Shown here one piece after another: positions 1 to 5,973 of a DNA stretch of 6,150 nucleotides (positions within the stretch are counted from its first letter, which is position 1; the number at the start of each line of letters is the position of its first letter). The position numbers and the translations under genes were made by a program. Below the pieces are notes generated by a model. The model did no database searches. It had not been told where the DNA came from and saw nothing but the letters and a program-made list of their open reading frames with translations. Source of the stretch: DASRHY01 sp046765875 (lineage in GTDB: Bacteria > Actinomycetota > Actinomycetes > Propionibacteriales > Kribbellaceae); contig JBKPSJ010000081.1 of assembly GCA_046765875.1 (NCBI GenBank), positions 1-6,150 of the forward strand, written 5' to 3'.

Positions 1-181
1 GCCGCGAGCCGGATGACGACGCCCCGTACGGATCGGTGCCGGCGCCTCCTTCCGGAGGTGAACGGCGACGGACGGTTCGCGGTCTGTGCACGCATCGGAC
101 CCACCCTCCTGGCAGGCAGCATGAGCCCACCTGGGAGACACCTGAGAGTGATCTTGGGGCCAGGCGGCCGGATGCGTGCGC

Positions 182-203
182 CGGATGACGATGCCGTCAT
201 CCG
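182..203. repeat. Perfect 9-bp inverted repeat
   Basis: The arms CGGATGACG (182-190) and CGTCATCCG (195-203) are perfect reverse complements separated by ATGC. It could be a dimer binding site or a small hairpin. No T-tract follows, so it is not a classical terminator. It is the most symmetric member of the GTCATCC cluster. Confidence 0.7.
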
Positions 204-229
204 CGCGTCATGACTCCGTCATCCGGCGT

Positions 230-270
230 CTGTCATCCGGCGTGATCCGGACCGGATGCACGGGTGACAG
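230..270. repeat. Nested dyad around ATCCGG-A-CCGGAT
   Basis: An inner inverted repeat, ATCCGG (245-250) and CCGGAT (252-257), has one base between its arms. It is flanked by GTG (242-244) and CAC (259-261), and by outer arms CTGTCA (230-235) and TGACAG (265-270). The two dyads are nearly concentric. This is consistent with an operator or a cruciform-prone site. Confidence 0.5.
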
Positions 271-330
271 TCGGATGACGGTCCCGTCATGAATCGCTCG
301 GCGCCGCATCCGGCTCCTACGCTCCGGCTC

Positions 331-338
331 GGGAGGTG
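331..338 (+). promoter_or_regulatory. Ribosome binding site of the CopC-CopD gene
   Basis: GGGAGGTG is a near-perfect match to the 16S rRNA anti-Shine-Dalgarno sequence. It lies only 2 bases before the ATG at 341 and 8 bases before a second in-frame ATG at 347. Spacing therefore slightly favours 347 (Met3) as the real start. Only two residues at the tip of the signal peptide differ. Confidence 0.8.
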
Positions 339-340
339 GC

Positions 341-2107
341 ATGCGCATGGGCCGCTACCGCTTGCTGGCCACGGCTGCGATCGCGGCCGTGCTGGCGGTC
401 GTGGTGCTCCCGGCGCCTGCCGCGTACGCGCATACCGTGCTGATCGGTTCCGAACCCGCCGCGGGTGCGACGCTTGCCGAGTCACCCGGTATCGCCCGCC
501 TGCACTTCAGCCAGGACGTGGTCGCGGCGCGGAGCTCGATCCGCCTCCTCGACAGCTCCGGTACCACTGTCGCGGGGACCAGTCCGGTCGGCGGCGACCC
601 ACGTGGGCTGGCGATCCAGCTCCCCCGGCTGGCACGCGGATCGTACGGCCTGGTCTGGGAGGCCGTTGCTGCGCGCGACGAACATGTTGCCTCCGGCACC
701 GTTGTGTTCAGCATCGGTGCGGCGTCCGCCGCGCCACCCGGGACAACGGTGTCAGGCACCCAGGATCTGGTACGCCGCTGGGCGGGCCTGATCGCTTTGG
801 CCATGGCGGTCGGACCGCTCGCGGTTGCCCTGCTGGTGCTGGGCCCGGCCGGGTCGGGTGCCCGCCGGCGCCTGTTCCGGCTGGCCGCGGCCGGCTGCAT
901 CGCAGCGATCGCGGTCGGCGTCGCGGACCTATTGGTTGAGGCGTTCCGCGAGCCGGGCCTAGGCATGACCGTTGCCCTAGGCACCCGCTGGGGCGCCCTC
1001 TGGATCGCACACATTGTGCTGCTGATCCTCCTGCTCGCCCTGACAACTAGGTTGTTGCGGGGACGGGGCAGGTCATGGGTGGCGGGCATCCTTGTCGCCG
1101 GGCTTGCCGCGGTGGAGGCGCTCGGTAGTCACGCCGCCGCTGTTCCGTCCGGACGGGTCGCAGCGCTCGTCGCCATCGCCGCGCATGCGCTGGCCGGACT
1201 GGTCTGGCTGGGCGCCGTGCCGGCGCTGGTGGTCGCGCTGTGGCCCAGGGAGCGGCGTACAGATCTGATCAGAGCAGTCCGCGGCCGGTTCGCCCTGCTG
1301 GCCGCGGCGAGCGTAGGCCTCGTACTCGTTACCGGTCTGTACAGCGCCGGCGTCGAGGTCGCGTCGATCGACAGCCTTGTGGGTACGGCGTACGGCCGGC
1401 TGCTGCTGGTCAAGACCGCGCTGCTGACCGGCATGGGCGCACTCGGACTCGCCGCCACGATCAGGATGCACGACCGCCGGCCGGCGCTGTCGCGGCTGAC
1501 GCTCGTCGAGGTCACCGCCGGCGCGGGTCTCTTGCTCGCCGTTGGAGCGCTCACCGTCCAGGCGCCGCCACTGGGCCCGTCCGGAACGGCTCCGGCGGCG
1601 ACCGAACGAACCGCCAGCGGCGCCATGGACGACCTGCGGGTCACCGTGTCGGCGACGCCGAACCAGCCGGGGCTCAACTGGTTCACCATCCTGGCGCAGA
1701 GCACCCGCCGGCCGGAGCCGTACCCGATCGACGACGTCGCGTTGCGGGTCGGCGGGAGCCACGGCGACACGGTGCTGCCGTTACGTCCACTGGTGCCCGG
1801 CCGGTATATGGCGACGTACCGGGTGGACGAGGCGGGACCGCTGCACATGGTCGCCGTGGTGCACCGCGGCGGGCACGAGCAGCAGGTGCGGATCGGCTGG
1901 ACCGTCGAGGCGGCCGGCGCGGCGGCAGCGATCCCTCCCGGCCGCGGCCTCGCGCCGTATGCCGACGCCGTCGCGCTGGTCCTGCTGGAGGGGGCTGTCG
2001 TGGCCGGCGCCTGGTTGCTGCTGCGGCGACAGCGGCGGCGCCGGATCGCGGTGCCGGACGACGCGGCCGAGATCTCCGACGAGCTGGTCAGTGGAGGGTC
2101 ACGATGA
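341..2107 (+). CDS. CopC-CopD fusion: copper-binding and copper transport membrane protein (YcnJ-like)
   Basis: The product has 588 residues. A Sec signal peptide (1-30, ending AYA) precedes a CopC domain (31-126). Cleavage would leave His31 at the N-terminus; with Asp113 and His115 it would form the Cu(II) site known from CopC proteins. The mature domain has no methionine, so the Met-rich Cu(I) site of some CopC proteins is absent. About eight membrane segments follow (roughly 145-407), including a CopD-type part with His264, His282 in AHALAGLVWLG and the VTGLYSAG...YGRLLLVKTALL block (329-362). Residues 430-522 form an extracytoplasmic beta-rich domain resembling YtkA/FixH-like modules, followed by a last helix (about 540-561) and an Arg-rich cytoplasmic tail. 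The family binds copper outside the membrane and imports it. The same layout occurs in Bacillus YcnJ. The gene is first in an operon and its stop overlaps the protease start. Start 347 is possible. The family assignment is firm; the transport direction is inferred from homologues. Confidence 0.93.
   Translation: MRMGRYRLLATAAIAAVLAVVVLPAPAAYAHTVLIGSEPAAGATLAESPGIARLHFSQDVVAARSSIRLLDSSGTTVAGTSPVGGDPRGLAIQLPRLARGSYGLVWEAVAARDEHVASGTVVFSIGAASAAPPGTTVSGTQDLVRRWAGLIALAMAVGPLAVALLVLGPAGSGARRRLFRLAAAGCIAAIAVGVADLLVEAFREPGLGMTVALGTRWGALWIAHIVLLILLLALTTRLLRGRGRSWVAGILVAGLAAVEALGSHAAAVPSGRVAALVAIAAHALAGLVWLGAVPALVVALWPRERRTDLIRAVRGRFALLAAASVGLVLVTGLYSAGVEVASIDSLVGTAYGRLLLVKTALLTGMGALGLAATIRMHDRRPALSRLTLVEVTAGAGLLLAVGALTVQAPPLGPSGTAPAATERTASGAMDDLRVTVSATPNQPGLNWFTILAQSTRRPEPYPIDDVALRVGGSHGDTVLPLRPLVPGRYMATYRVDEAGPLHMVAVVHRGGHEQQVRIGWTVEAAGAAAAIPPGRGLAPYADAVALVLLEGAVVAGAWLLLRRQRRRRIAVPDDAAEISDELVSGGSR
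2093..2107 (+). promoter_or_regulatory. Ribosome binding site and ATGA stop-start overlap
   Basis: GGAGG (2093-2097) lies 6 bases before the ATG at 2104, inside the last codons of the CopC-CopD gene. The TGA stop of that gene (2105-2107) shares bases with the ATG start (2104-2106). This is the classic signature of translational coupling. It fixes the protease start despite an open frame that continues far upstream. Confidence 0.9.
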
Positions 2108-4335
2108 GACGGTCCGTCGCGTTGCTGGCAGCAACGATCGTCGTGAGCGCCCTCGGCAGCAGCAGCGCTACCGCGGTCACCGACCCACAGGTGGACGCGA
2201 TCGTCGTGCTGCGGTCGCAGGCCGACCCGGCTGGAATCACCGCGCCGACCCGCGCGCAACGGCTGCGGCTGGTGGAGAAGGCACTGCGTGACCTCGCGGC
2301 AACGACCCAGCGCGGGGCCCTCGACCTGCTCACCCGTCGGCGCAAGGAGGGCCTGGTCGACACGGTCGTCCCGCTGTGGATCGTCAACGCGATCAGCGTG
2401 CACGCCAGGGCGAGCGTGATCAGGGAGTTGGCTGCTCGCCCGGAGGTGGCGCAGGTCCGGCCGGACTTCACCGTGCAGGCTCCGTCGGCAGTCGCGTCGA
2501 GTACGGCGACCCCTAGCCTCGTCGAGCCGAACGTCGCCGTGGTGAATGCGCCGGCCCTGTGGGACCTGGGTTATCGCGGCCAGGGCGTCGTGGTGGCGAG
2601 CATGGACACCGGCGTCGACGTGACCCACCCTGATCTTGCGGCGAAGTGGCGCGGCGGCAGCGACAGCTGGTACGACCCGAACGGACAGCACCCCGCCGGT
2701 CCGGTGGACCTGAGCGGCCACGGCACCCAGACGATGGGCGCGATCGTTGGCGGGGAGGCGGGCAGCTCGGCGATCGGCGTCGCGCCGCAGGCGCAGTGGA
2801 TCGCCGTGAAGATCTTCGACGACCGCGGACAGGCAACGGCGACACGGATCCACCAGGGCTACCAGTGGCTGCTGGACCCCGACGGCAACCCCGCCACCGG
2901 CGACGCGCCGCACGTGGTAAACAACTCTTGGACGATGTCCGCCGGCAGCTGCAGCCTGGAGTTCCAGAACGACCTGGGCAGTCTACGGGCGGCAGGCGTC
3001 GTACCAGTGTTTGCCGCAGGCAACTACGGCCCGGGGTCGGGTACATCGGCCAGTCCCGCCAACAATCCGGCGGCACTCGCCGTCGGCGCCACCGACGACG
3101 CCGACATCGTGTACCCCTACAGCAGCCGCGGTCCCTCCGCGTGCGACCAGGGCACATACCCTCAAGTCAGTGCGCCCGGTGTAAACATCCGGACCACGGA
3201 CCTCTACGGCGGTTACGTCGATGCTACGGGAACATCCCTCGCGGCACCGCATGTCTCCGGGGGTCTCGCTCTACTGCTGCAGGCCGTGCCGGGATTGTCC
3301 GCGGACCAGCAGGTCGCAGCATTGCGAAGCTCTGCTGTCGATCTCGGAGCGACGGGGCCGGACAATACCTATGGGTCGGGGCGGCTCGACCTACTCGCGG
3401 CATACAACTGGCTGCGGAGCACGCCGGACTTCACCGTCTCGGTCTCCCCGTCGGCGGTGTCGGTCGATCCGGGCGGCACCGCGACGTACACCGTGACCGT
3501 GACGGGCACCAATGGCTTCGCCGGGGACGTCGCGCTCGGGCTGACCGGCCTGCCCGCCGGCCAGGGTTCGGCGGTGTTCACGCCGAGCGTCGTTGCCGGC
3601 GGCAACGGTACGGCGCAGCTGACGATCAGCACCAGTAGTACCGCCACGCCGGGCACCTCAACCCTGACGGTGTCAGGCACGGGAGCCGGGATGACCCGCA
3701 GCGGGTCTGCATCGCTGACGGTCGTCGCGCCGCCGGACTTCAGCCTCGGTGCCTCGCCGACCAGCCAGACGGTTCCGTCCGGCGGCTCGGCGGCGTACGT
3801 GATCGGGGTGACATCGATGTCGGGCTTCACCGGTGACGTCCAGTTGTCCGCGTACGGACTGCCGGCCGCGGTCGGTTCGATGACGCTGAGCCCGGCCGTC
3901 GTGCCATCCGGCGGGACATCCCAGCTGCAGGTCGCCACACTCGCTAACGCACCGGCGGGTACGTATCCGATCACGGTCACCGGCACCAGCGGGTCGCTGT
4001 CGCACTCGGTGACGGTGACGCTCACGGTCTACACCAGAGACTTCTCGCTGTCGCGTAGTCCGTCGGCGGTGACGGTCACGCGCGGCCAGACGGCGACCTA
4101 TACGGTCTCGGTCACGCCGATCGGTGGCTTCACCGGGACGGTGACGCTCAAGCTGACCGGCCAGCCGGCCGGCACGTCGGTGTCCTGGATCGGTAACCCG
4201 GTCACCGGCTCCGGCTCGGCCACATTGAAGGTCCGCACCACGGGCTCCACGGTGCGCACGACGTACACCCTCAAGATCACTGGGACCAGTGGCAGTCTCA
4301 GCCATCAGGTGACGGTCGGACTCACAGTCAGGTAG
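2104..4335 (+). CDS. Secreted Bacillopeptidase F-like subtilisin-type serine protease (family S8) with three Ig-like repeats
   Basis: The product has 743 residues. A signal peptide (1-24, ending ATA) precedes a propeptide (about 28-125) of the kind seen in Bacillopeptidase F, including the WIVNAISV and RPEVAQVRPD motifs. The catalytic domain (about 142-437) holds the full triad: Asp168 in ASMDTGVD, His206 in SGHGTQTMG and Ser378 in GTSLAAPHVSG, with oxyanion Asn307 in AAGN. VVNNSW (271-276) and SAPGVNIR (356-363) are also typical of that subfamily. The only cysteines, Cys283 and Cys347, could form one disulphide. The tail (441-742) is three beta-sandwich repeats. There is no sorting motif or final membrane helix, so the enzyme should be released or held by its repeats. 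It would hydrolyse proteins outside the cell after propeptide removal. The start is set by the signal peptide, the ribosome binding site and the ATGA overlap with the CopC-CopD gene. All active-site residues are intact. Confidence 0.95.
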   Translation: MRRSVALLAATIVVSALGSSSATAVTDPQVDAIVVLRSQADPAGITAPTRAQRLRLVEKALRDLAATTQRGALDLLTRRRKEGLVDTVVPLWIVNAISVHARASVIRELAARPEVAQVRPDFTVQAPSAVASSTATPSLVEPNVAVVNAPALWDLGYRGQGVVVASMDTGVDVTHPDLAAKWRGGSDSWYDPNGQHPAGPVDLSGHGTQTMGAIVGGEAGSSAIGVAPQAQWIAVKIFDDRGQATATRIHQGYQWLLDPDGNPATGDAPHVVNNSWTMSAGSCSLEFQNDLGSLRAAGVVPVFAAGNYGPGSGTSASPANNPAALAVGATDDADIVYPYSSRGPSACDQGTYPQVSAPGVNIRTTDLYGGYVDATGTSLAAPHVSGGLALLLQAVPGLSADQQVAALRSSAVDLGATGPDNTYGSGRLDLLAAYNWLRSTPDFTVSVSPSAVSVDPGGTATYTVTVTGTNGFAGDVALGLTGLPAGQGSAVFTPSVVAGGNGTAQLTISTSSTATPGTSTLTVSGTGAGMTRSGSASLTVVAPPDFSLGASPTSQTVPSGGSAAYVIGVTSMSGFTGDVQLSAYGLPAAVGSMTLSPAVVPSGGTSQLQVATLANAPAGTYPITVTGTSGSLSHSVTVTLTVYTRDFSLSRSPSAVTVTRGQTATYTVSVTPIGGFTGTVTLKLTGQPAGTSVSWIGNPVTGSGSATLKVRTTGSTVRTTYTLKITGTSGSLSHQVTVGLTVR
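3424..4329 (+). repeat. Three tandem Ig-like repeats at the protease C-terminus
   Basis: The repeats are residues 441-540 (3424-3723), 544-642 (3733-4029) and 645-742 (4036-4329). Each opens with DF[ST][LV] and continues with SPS/T, a Gly-rich turn, a TATYTV-like strand, GFxGxV, the LTGLPAG motif or a variant, and a final strand ending LTV. Such modules are common in secreted actinobacterial hydrolases and are thought to act as spacers or in binding surfaces or carbohydrates. The third copy is the most divergent: GQPAG replaces GLPAG and it is richer in basic residues. Confidence 0.85.
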
Positions 4336-5722
4336 ACCGCGGTACGACGCGGCCGGTGATGAGCAGGCCGAGCAGGGCGACTCCGGCACCGCCGGCGAGG
4401 ATCATGCCGAAGACGATCGGGCCCGGATCCGGCGCGGCTAACGCCATCAGCGTTCCGGTGATCGCGAACGTGATCGCGGTGCTGATCGACGCCGCCATCT
4501 GCCCGGCGCTGGAGTAGCGGCCCTGGTGGCGCTCGCCGGCCAGGTCGAGGGTGAGCAGCGCGAGTGTCGGCGACGCGAGACCCATGCCGAGACCGGCGAT
4601 CGCCCACCCCACCAGCCCGATCGGCACGGGCAGTCCGGTCCAGGCAAGCGTGGTCGTCAGGGCCAGGCCGGCGGTCATCGCGGCCATCCCGGCCCGCAGT
4701 ACCGCCACCCGGCTGAACCTGTGGTCGCGGCCCTGCAACCACGAGCCTGACGCCCACATCACGCCGGTGATGGTCAGGCTGATACCGGCCAGCGACGGCG
4801 CGAAGCCGTGCAGCAGGGTAAGCAGCAGCGGCAGGAACGCGCCGACGCCACCGAACGCCGCGGCGGTCGCGGCCCGCAGCCAGAGCACGGCCGGGAAGCC
4901 ACAGCCGCAGCCGAACACGCCTGCCGGCATCAGCTTGACCGTGGTCACCGCCAGCACGACGAGCGAGACGACGATGATCGCGACGGCCTGGAACGGGCGG
5001 TTGTCGAGCAAGTCGCCGGCCAGGGTGAGGAAGAAGGCGGCGGCAGCGGCGCCGATCGCGGCGGGCACGATGGTGCGCATTCGCTCCTGTGACTCCTGCA
5101 CGCCAGGCCCAGTACTGGCCATCCGGATCGCAGGCTGCAGCGCCATCCAAGCGGGCACCAGCAGCGCGAGTGCGCCCAGGAATACCCAGCGCCAGCCGAT
5201 GGTCTCGGTCACCACACCGGTCAGCGCCGGGCCGAGCACCGACGGCAACACCCACGCTGCGGCGAACAACGAGAACATCCGCGCCCGCAGCGCGTCCGGT
5301 ACCGTCCGCGCGACCAGCACCATCAGCGCGACGTCGATCAAGCCCTCGGCCAGGCCGCTGAGCAGCCGGCCGGCCACGACCATCGGCATCGATACCGAGG
5401 TGCCGACGATCAGCTGCGCCAGCGCGAACGTCGCGACACCGGTCCGCAGCGCCGGTACCGGCCCGCGCCGGTCGCACCACAACCCGGTGATCGCGAGCGA
5501 GACCAGGAACGTCGCGATCGGTGCGGCGTTGGCGAGCCCGAACGCACCGAGCGCGTTGAACTCCGCGACCATGGTCGGCAGTGCGGTGTTGACCGCCCGG
5601 TTCTCGAACGCGCCGAGCGTGACCAGGGCCACCGCCCCGAGTGTCAGCGGCCAGTACGGCGCGGCGAACAGCTTCGAACGGGCACTCGTGGCGGCCGATG
5701 CGGCAGCGGTCGTCGTAGACAT
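4328..5722 (-). CDS. Major facilitator superfamily efflux transporter, 14-helix DHA2-like
   Basis: The product has 464 residues from the ATG at 5722. About 14 hydrophobic segments are visible. Motifs, numbered from this start: FENRAVNTALPTM (39-51), a form of the D1 motif with Glu in place of the usual Asp; GLWCDRRGP (80-88), motif A in the loop after helix 2; VLGPALTG (162-169), the antiporter motif C; and GWRWVF (176-181). LAGISLTITG...GSWLQG (311-331) is typical of one actinobacterial branch. The family exports drugs or toxic metabolites in exchange for protons; the substrate here cannot be read. Cys272 and Cys274 (GCGCGFP) sit where relatives, as I recall them, carry basic residues. An ATG at 5729-5731 would add three residues and has GAGGG six bases before it. 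I prefer 5722 because the predicted transcript starts at about 5723. The gene is convergent with the protease and overlaps its end by 8 bases. Confidence 0.9.
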   Translation of the reverse strand: MSTTTAAASAATSARSKLFAAPYWPLTLGAVALVTLGAFENRAVNTALPTMVAEFNALGAFGLANAAPIATFLVSLAITGLWCDRRGPVPALRTGVATFALAQLIVGTSVSMPMVVAGRLLSGLAEGLIDVALMVLVARTVPDALRARMFSLFAAAWVLPSVLGPALTGVVTETIGWRWVFLGALALLVPAWMALQPAIRMASTGPGVQESQERMRTIVPAAIGAAAAAFFLTLAGDLLDNRPFQAVAIIVVSLVVLAVTTVKLMPAGVFGCGCGFPAVLWLRAATAAAFGGVGAFLPLLLTLLHGFAPSLAGISLTITGVMWASGSWLQGRDHRFSRVAVLRAGMAAMTAGLALTTTLAWTGLPVPIGLVGWAIAGLGMGLASPTLALLTLDLAGERHQGRYSSAGQMAASISTAITFAITGTLMALAAPDPGPIVFGMILAGGAGVALLGLLITGRVVPRST

Positions 5723-5729
5723 GCCGAAC

Positions 5730-5760
5730 ATCCTTGGCCCTCAAGTGCCCTTGAAGTCAA
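5730..5760 (-). promoter_or_regulatory. MerR/SoxR-type promoter of the efflux transporter
   Basis: Read on the minus strand, TTGACT (5760-5755) serves as -35 and AAGGAT (5735-5730) as a weak -10, with a 19-bp spacer. That over-long spacer is the hallmark of promoters activated by MerR-family regulators. The spacer holds an 18-bp dyad that overlaps the end of the -35, in the same register as the SoxR site in the E. coli soxS promoter. A transcript would start near 5723, so the ATG at 5722 would be leaderless or nearly so. The -10 is a poor match, as expected for an activator-dependent promoter. No transcription data are available. Confidence 0.6.
5739..5756 (-). promoter_or_regulatory. SoxR-box-like operator dyad
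   Basis: The minus strand reads CTTCAAG-GGCA-CTTGAGG: two 7-bp arms with 6 of 7 positions complementary and a 4-base centre. The well-known SoxR box CCTCAAG-TTAA-CTTGAGG has the same arm length and centre, and 13 of 14 arm positions match. Other MerR-family regulators use similar CTCAAG/CTTGAG sites, so the exact regulator is not settled. No such regulator gene is in this window. Confidence 0.6.
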
Positions 5761-5766
5761 CTCAAA

Positions 5767-5784
5767 CATCAACTGCCCTTGAAG
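5767..5784 (-). promoter_or_regulatory. Second, degenerate copy of the operator
   Basis: The minus strand reads CTTCAAG-GGCA-GTTGATG, 28 bp upstream of the first operator. The left arm and centre are identical to the first copy (11 bases), while the right arm keeps only the TTGA core and is 5 of 7 complementary to the left. No -35-like hexamer stands before it, so it is not a second promoter. It may be an auxiliary binding site or the remnant of a short duplication. Confidence 0.45.
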
Positions 5785-5827
5785 ATCCCCGCAGGCCCCG
5801 CAGACCGTGACCCGGGCGGCGGCGGTC

Positions 5828-5901
5828 TCGGGTTCGCGCCTCCGGCCGGGGTTCGCACCCCCGCACAACCGGGCGTGAACCCCGATGTCAGGCGTCAACC
5901 C
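5828..5901. repeat. Intergenic hairpin repeat, copy 1
   Basis: This 74-bp unit matches 5974-6047 at 64 of 74 positions without gaps; the offset is 146 bp. Inside it GGGGTTC (5848-5854) pairs with GAACCCC (5877-5883). The stem extends inward to C5860-G5871 with one G-T and one A-C mismatch, leaving a loop containing CGCACAAC. Outer words GGGTTCGCGCC and GGCGTCAACCC are also partly complementary, which allows a nested fold. Confidence 0.75.
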
Positions 5902-5973
5902 CGGCGAGGGGTGCGGTGTCCCCGGTTGTCCTGCAACCATTCGCATCAGCCTGGGTGGGCTGCGTACGGTTGT

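Larger units (their letters stand above)
168..292. promoter_or_regulatory. Cluster of GTCATCC / GGATGAC half-sites, probable operator region
   Basis: The exact 7-mer GTCATCC starts at 196, 218 and 232, and its complement GGATGAC starts at 183 and 273 (another lies at 11). Close variants are GTCATGAC (207-214, itself an 8-bp palindrome), GTGATCC (242-248), CCGGATG (168-174 and 252-258) and GTCATGA (286-292). So many copies of a 7-mer in about 120 bp is far above chance and suggests a multi-site binding region for a transcription factor controlling the copper/protease operon, which starts about 50 bp further on. The identity of the factor is unknown. A structural intergenic repeat is the alternative. 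Confidence 0.5.
1..340. other. Gene-free leader upstream of the CopC-CopD gene
   Basis: No open frame here has a convincing ribosome binding site or a recognisable product. The only ATG-initiated frame of any length on the plus strand (13-213) has no Shine-Dalgarno sequence at usable spacing and a composition typical of non-coding GC-rich DNA. What stands out is a dense set of GTCATCC/GGATGAC words between about 168 and 292, with one isolated copy at 11-17. There is also a short CCTCC/GGAGG inverted repeat at 45-58. The stretch is most simply read as the promoter and operator region of the downstream operon. I cannot place -35 and -10 hexamers with confidence. Confidence 0.6.

Noticed and set aside
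126..135. CCCA-CC-TGGG dyad as a CsoR copper-repressor operator
   Set aside because: The arms are only 4 bp and lack the longer G-tract symmetry expected of CsoR sites.
13..213. 66-residue open frame on the plus strand
   Set aside because: There is no Shine-Dalgarno sequence at the right distance, the composition is Pro/Arg-rich with no domain, and it ends inside the GTCATCC repeat cluster.
264..294. Possible promoter GTGACA ... ATGAAT before the CopC-CopD gene
   Set aside because: The -35 is a fair match, but the -10 matches at only about half its positions and the spacing is 19. This is too weak to call.
1240..2103. In-frame upstream extension of the protease
   Set aside because: This stretch lies wholly inside the CopC-CopD gene in another frame and reads as Arg/Gly-rich shadow sequence. 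The start at 2104 has a ribosome binding site, a signal peptide and the ATGA overlap.
1129..2913. 594-residue open frame on the minus strand
   Set aside because: It is antisense to two well-supported genes and has typical shadow composition without any recognisable domain.
4305..5744. 479-residue minus-strand frame overlapping the transporter
   Set aside because: It is a different frame of the same DNA. It is rich in Arg, Ala and Gly with no membrane segments, whereas the frame ending at 4328 has all the transporter motifs.
4551..5810. 419-residue plus-strand frame opposite the transporter
   Set aside because: It is Ser/Ala/Thr/Pro-rich low-complexity shadow sequence with no domain, opposite a clear membrane protein gene.
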